From contig JACNLR010000190.1 in assembly GCA_014381385.1 (NCBI GenBank), positions 1 to 6,685 on the forward strand: a stretch of 6,685 nucleotides of DNA, written 5' to 3'. A program made the position numbers and the translations under genes. This DNA is from Planctomycetota bacterium (lineage in GTDB: Bacteria; Planctomycetota; Phycisphaerae; Phycisphaerales; SM1A02). Below are positions 5,933 to 6,685 of this stretch, in pieces (the stretch's first letter is position 1; every line of letters begins with the position of its first letter). The notes under the pieces are model-generated. The model ran no database searches. It was not told where the DNA came from and was given only the letters and a program-made list of their open reading frames with translations.

Positions 5933-6685
5933 CTCGCCAACAATTGGCTCGACAAGATCTTTAAGAGTAACTATTCCGATCGGCTTCTTGTTCTTGGCAA
6001 TAACGATAGCCATCGAAACTCCGCTCTTTCTTAAATCATGCAGTGCTTCGCGAACAGGCATATCCTCGGAGATAAAAATAGGATTTTTAAGTAACTCCGA
6101 AGTTTCGCTCTGAGGAGAAAGAAGCGCGCTTAGAACCGGAAGTACCCCCACCACGAAACCACGGCCGTCAACAACAGGCAAGCGGGTGTACGCGGTCGAC
6201 CCAATGGCAGAGGTTCTTCTGGTTGTTGAAATAGTTACTCCAAGGCATTGCACTCTTGTCCACGGAACCATTTCACTTCGGACGGTAAGTGTCCGCATAG
6301 CAAGTACTCTGTCGGCCAATGTTATCTGTTCTGCGCTTAAAACTCCGCCCTCTAGCCCTTCTTTGAAGAGAAGGCCAAAGCGCCTACGTGGCGATGGTTC
6401 AATAGTACCTTCGTTCCCAAGAAAGAGGCGAGCGATTTTACCTACCGCTGCAACTACAGGTACGATTCCACTCCACCACAAAATTTTATCCGTCCAAAAC
6501 AGTGTGGCGCTCCATTTGTATGTCCACGTATCTGTGTGGGAGCGGAATAAATCTTTTGGCAGTACTTCACCAAAAATGAATAGAATAGGAATCATAATCA
6601 CAGCATTGACAACGATTGCCATCCAAGGCTCAAGCGATGTTTCTTCTAGAAGGCGAGCAGCGCCATAACTCGCTAGATAATTTGC
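5918..6685 (-). CDS. CNNM/CorC-type (DUF21) membrane protein with two CBS domains, 5' partial
   Basis: The frame is open to the window edge, so the N terminus and first part of the transmembrane domain are missing. The ATG at 6622 is internal. The 255 visible residues begin with the end of a DUF21/CNNM membrane domain. A hydrophobic helix runs into GEVLPK (39-44), the conserved GE-x-x-PK hallmark, and a second hydrophobic stretch covers about 60-90. Two CBS domains follow, about 133-186 (starting near MRTLTVRSEMVPWTRV) and 201-251 (ending GIVTLKDLVEPIVGEL). CBS pairs bind adenine nucleotides and gate such proteins. CNNM/CorC relatives are linked to Mg2+ export, Co2+ resistance or, by older naming, hemolysin C. 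The protein stops right after the second CBS domain and lacks the C-terminal CorC_HlyC domain found in many bacterial members. The ion handled cannot be told from the sequence. No terminator is seen at its 3' end, which overlaps recJ. Confidence 0.88.
   Translation of the reverse strand, partial: ANYLASYGAARLLEETSLEPWMAIVVNAVIMIPILFIFGEVLPKDLFRSHTDTWTYKWSATLFWTDKILWWSGIVPVVAAVGKIARLFLGNEGTIEPSPRRRFGLLFKEGLEGGVLSAEQITLADRVLAMRTLTVRSEMVPWTRVQCLGVTISTTRRTSAIGSTAYTRLPVVDGRGFVVGVLPVLSALLSPQSETSELLKNPIFISEDMPVREALHDLRKSGVSMAIVIAKNKKPIGIVTLKDLVEPIVGELAAW

Noticed and set aside
6186..6668. 160-codon open frame on the plus strand opposite the CBS-domain gene
   Set aside because: It is antisense to a well-supported conserved protein, its translation is low-complexity and Arg/Ser/Thr-rich, and it has no recognisable domain.

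Overview
The window looks like a chromosomal segment of a planctomycete, most likely from the Phycisphaerae side of Planctomycetota, with moderate to low GC. The best evidence is two secreted-type proteins that end in paired type I dockerin loops of the wording common in that group (DVNGDGVVNVEDILLLIGAWG-like). The placement is inferred from family style; no 16S rRNA or ribosomal protein gene is present to confirm it.

Layout. (1) Positions 3-1283 (+) hold the 3' part of a gene for an LVIVD-repeat beta-propeller ending in a dockerin domain. (2) Its stop codon runs directly into a 12-bp tandem repeat folded into a perfect inverted repeat with 21-bp arms (1283-1333). (3) Four bases beyond that lies the 3' end of a tmRNA gene (ssrA, minus strand, 1337-1682). 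Its acceptor stem, T arm, pseudoknot PK1 and tag frame (GNANYALAA) can all be read, and a sigma70-type promoter precedes it. (4) Upstream of ssrA on the same strand is a 554-residue secreted protein made of three ~155-162-residue repeats of a module I do not recognise, plus a dockerin (1761-3425). (5) Upstream of that is a short-lid adenylate kinase family gene (3511-4110, minus). (6) A 112-bp divergent spacer leads to recJ (4223-5932, +), the single-strand-specific 5'-3' exonuclease. (7) recJ converges on, and overlaps by 15 bp, the 3' end of a CNNM/CorC-type membrane protein with two CBS domains (5918 to beyond the window edge, minus).

How the parts relate. The genes do not form one pathway. 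adk, the triple-repeat dockerin gene and ssrA lie in the same orientation, but the last two each have a plausible promoter of their own with the same -10 hexamer, TATACT. A conserved RNA gene (ssrA) and a replication/repair gene (recJ) are interspersed with lineage-specific surface or exported proteins.

No CRISPR array, transposase, integrase, prophage gene or defence system is visible. The items most worth a second look are the undescribed triple-repeat module, the near-perfect palindrome at the ssrA 3' end, the hairpin that overlaps the ssrA -35 region, and the shared GAGG palindrome between adk and recJ.
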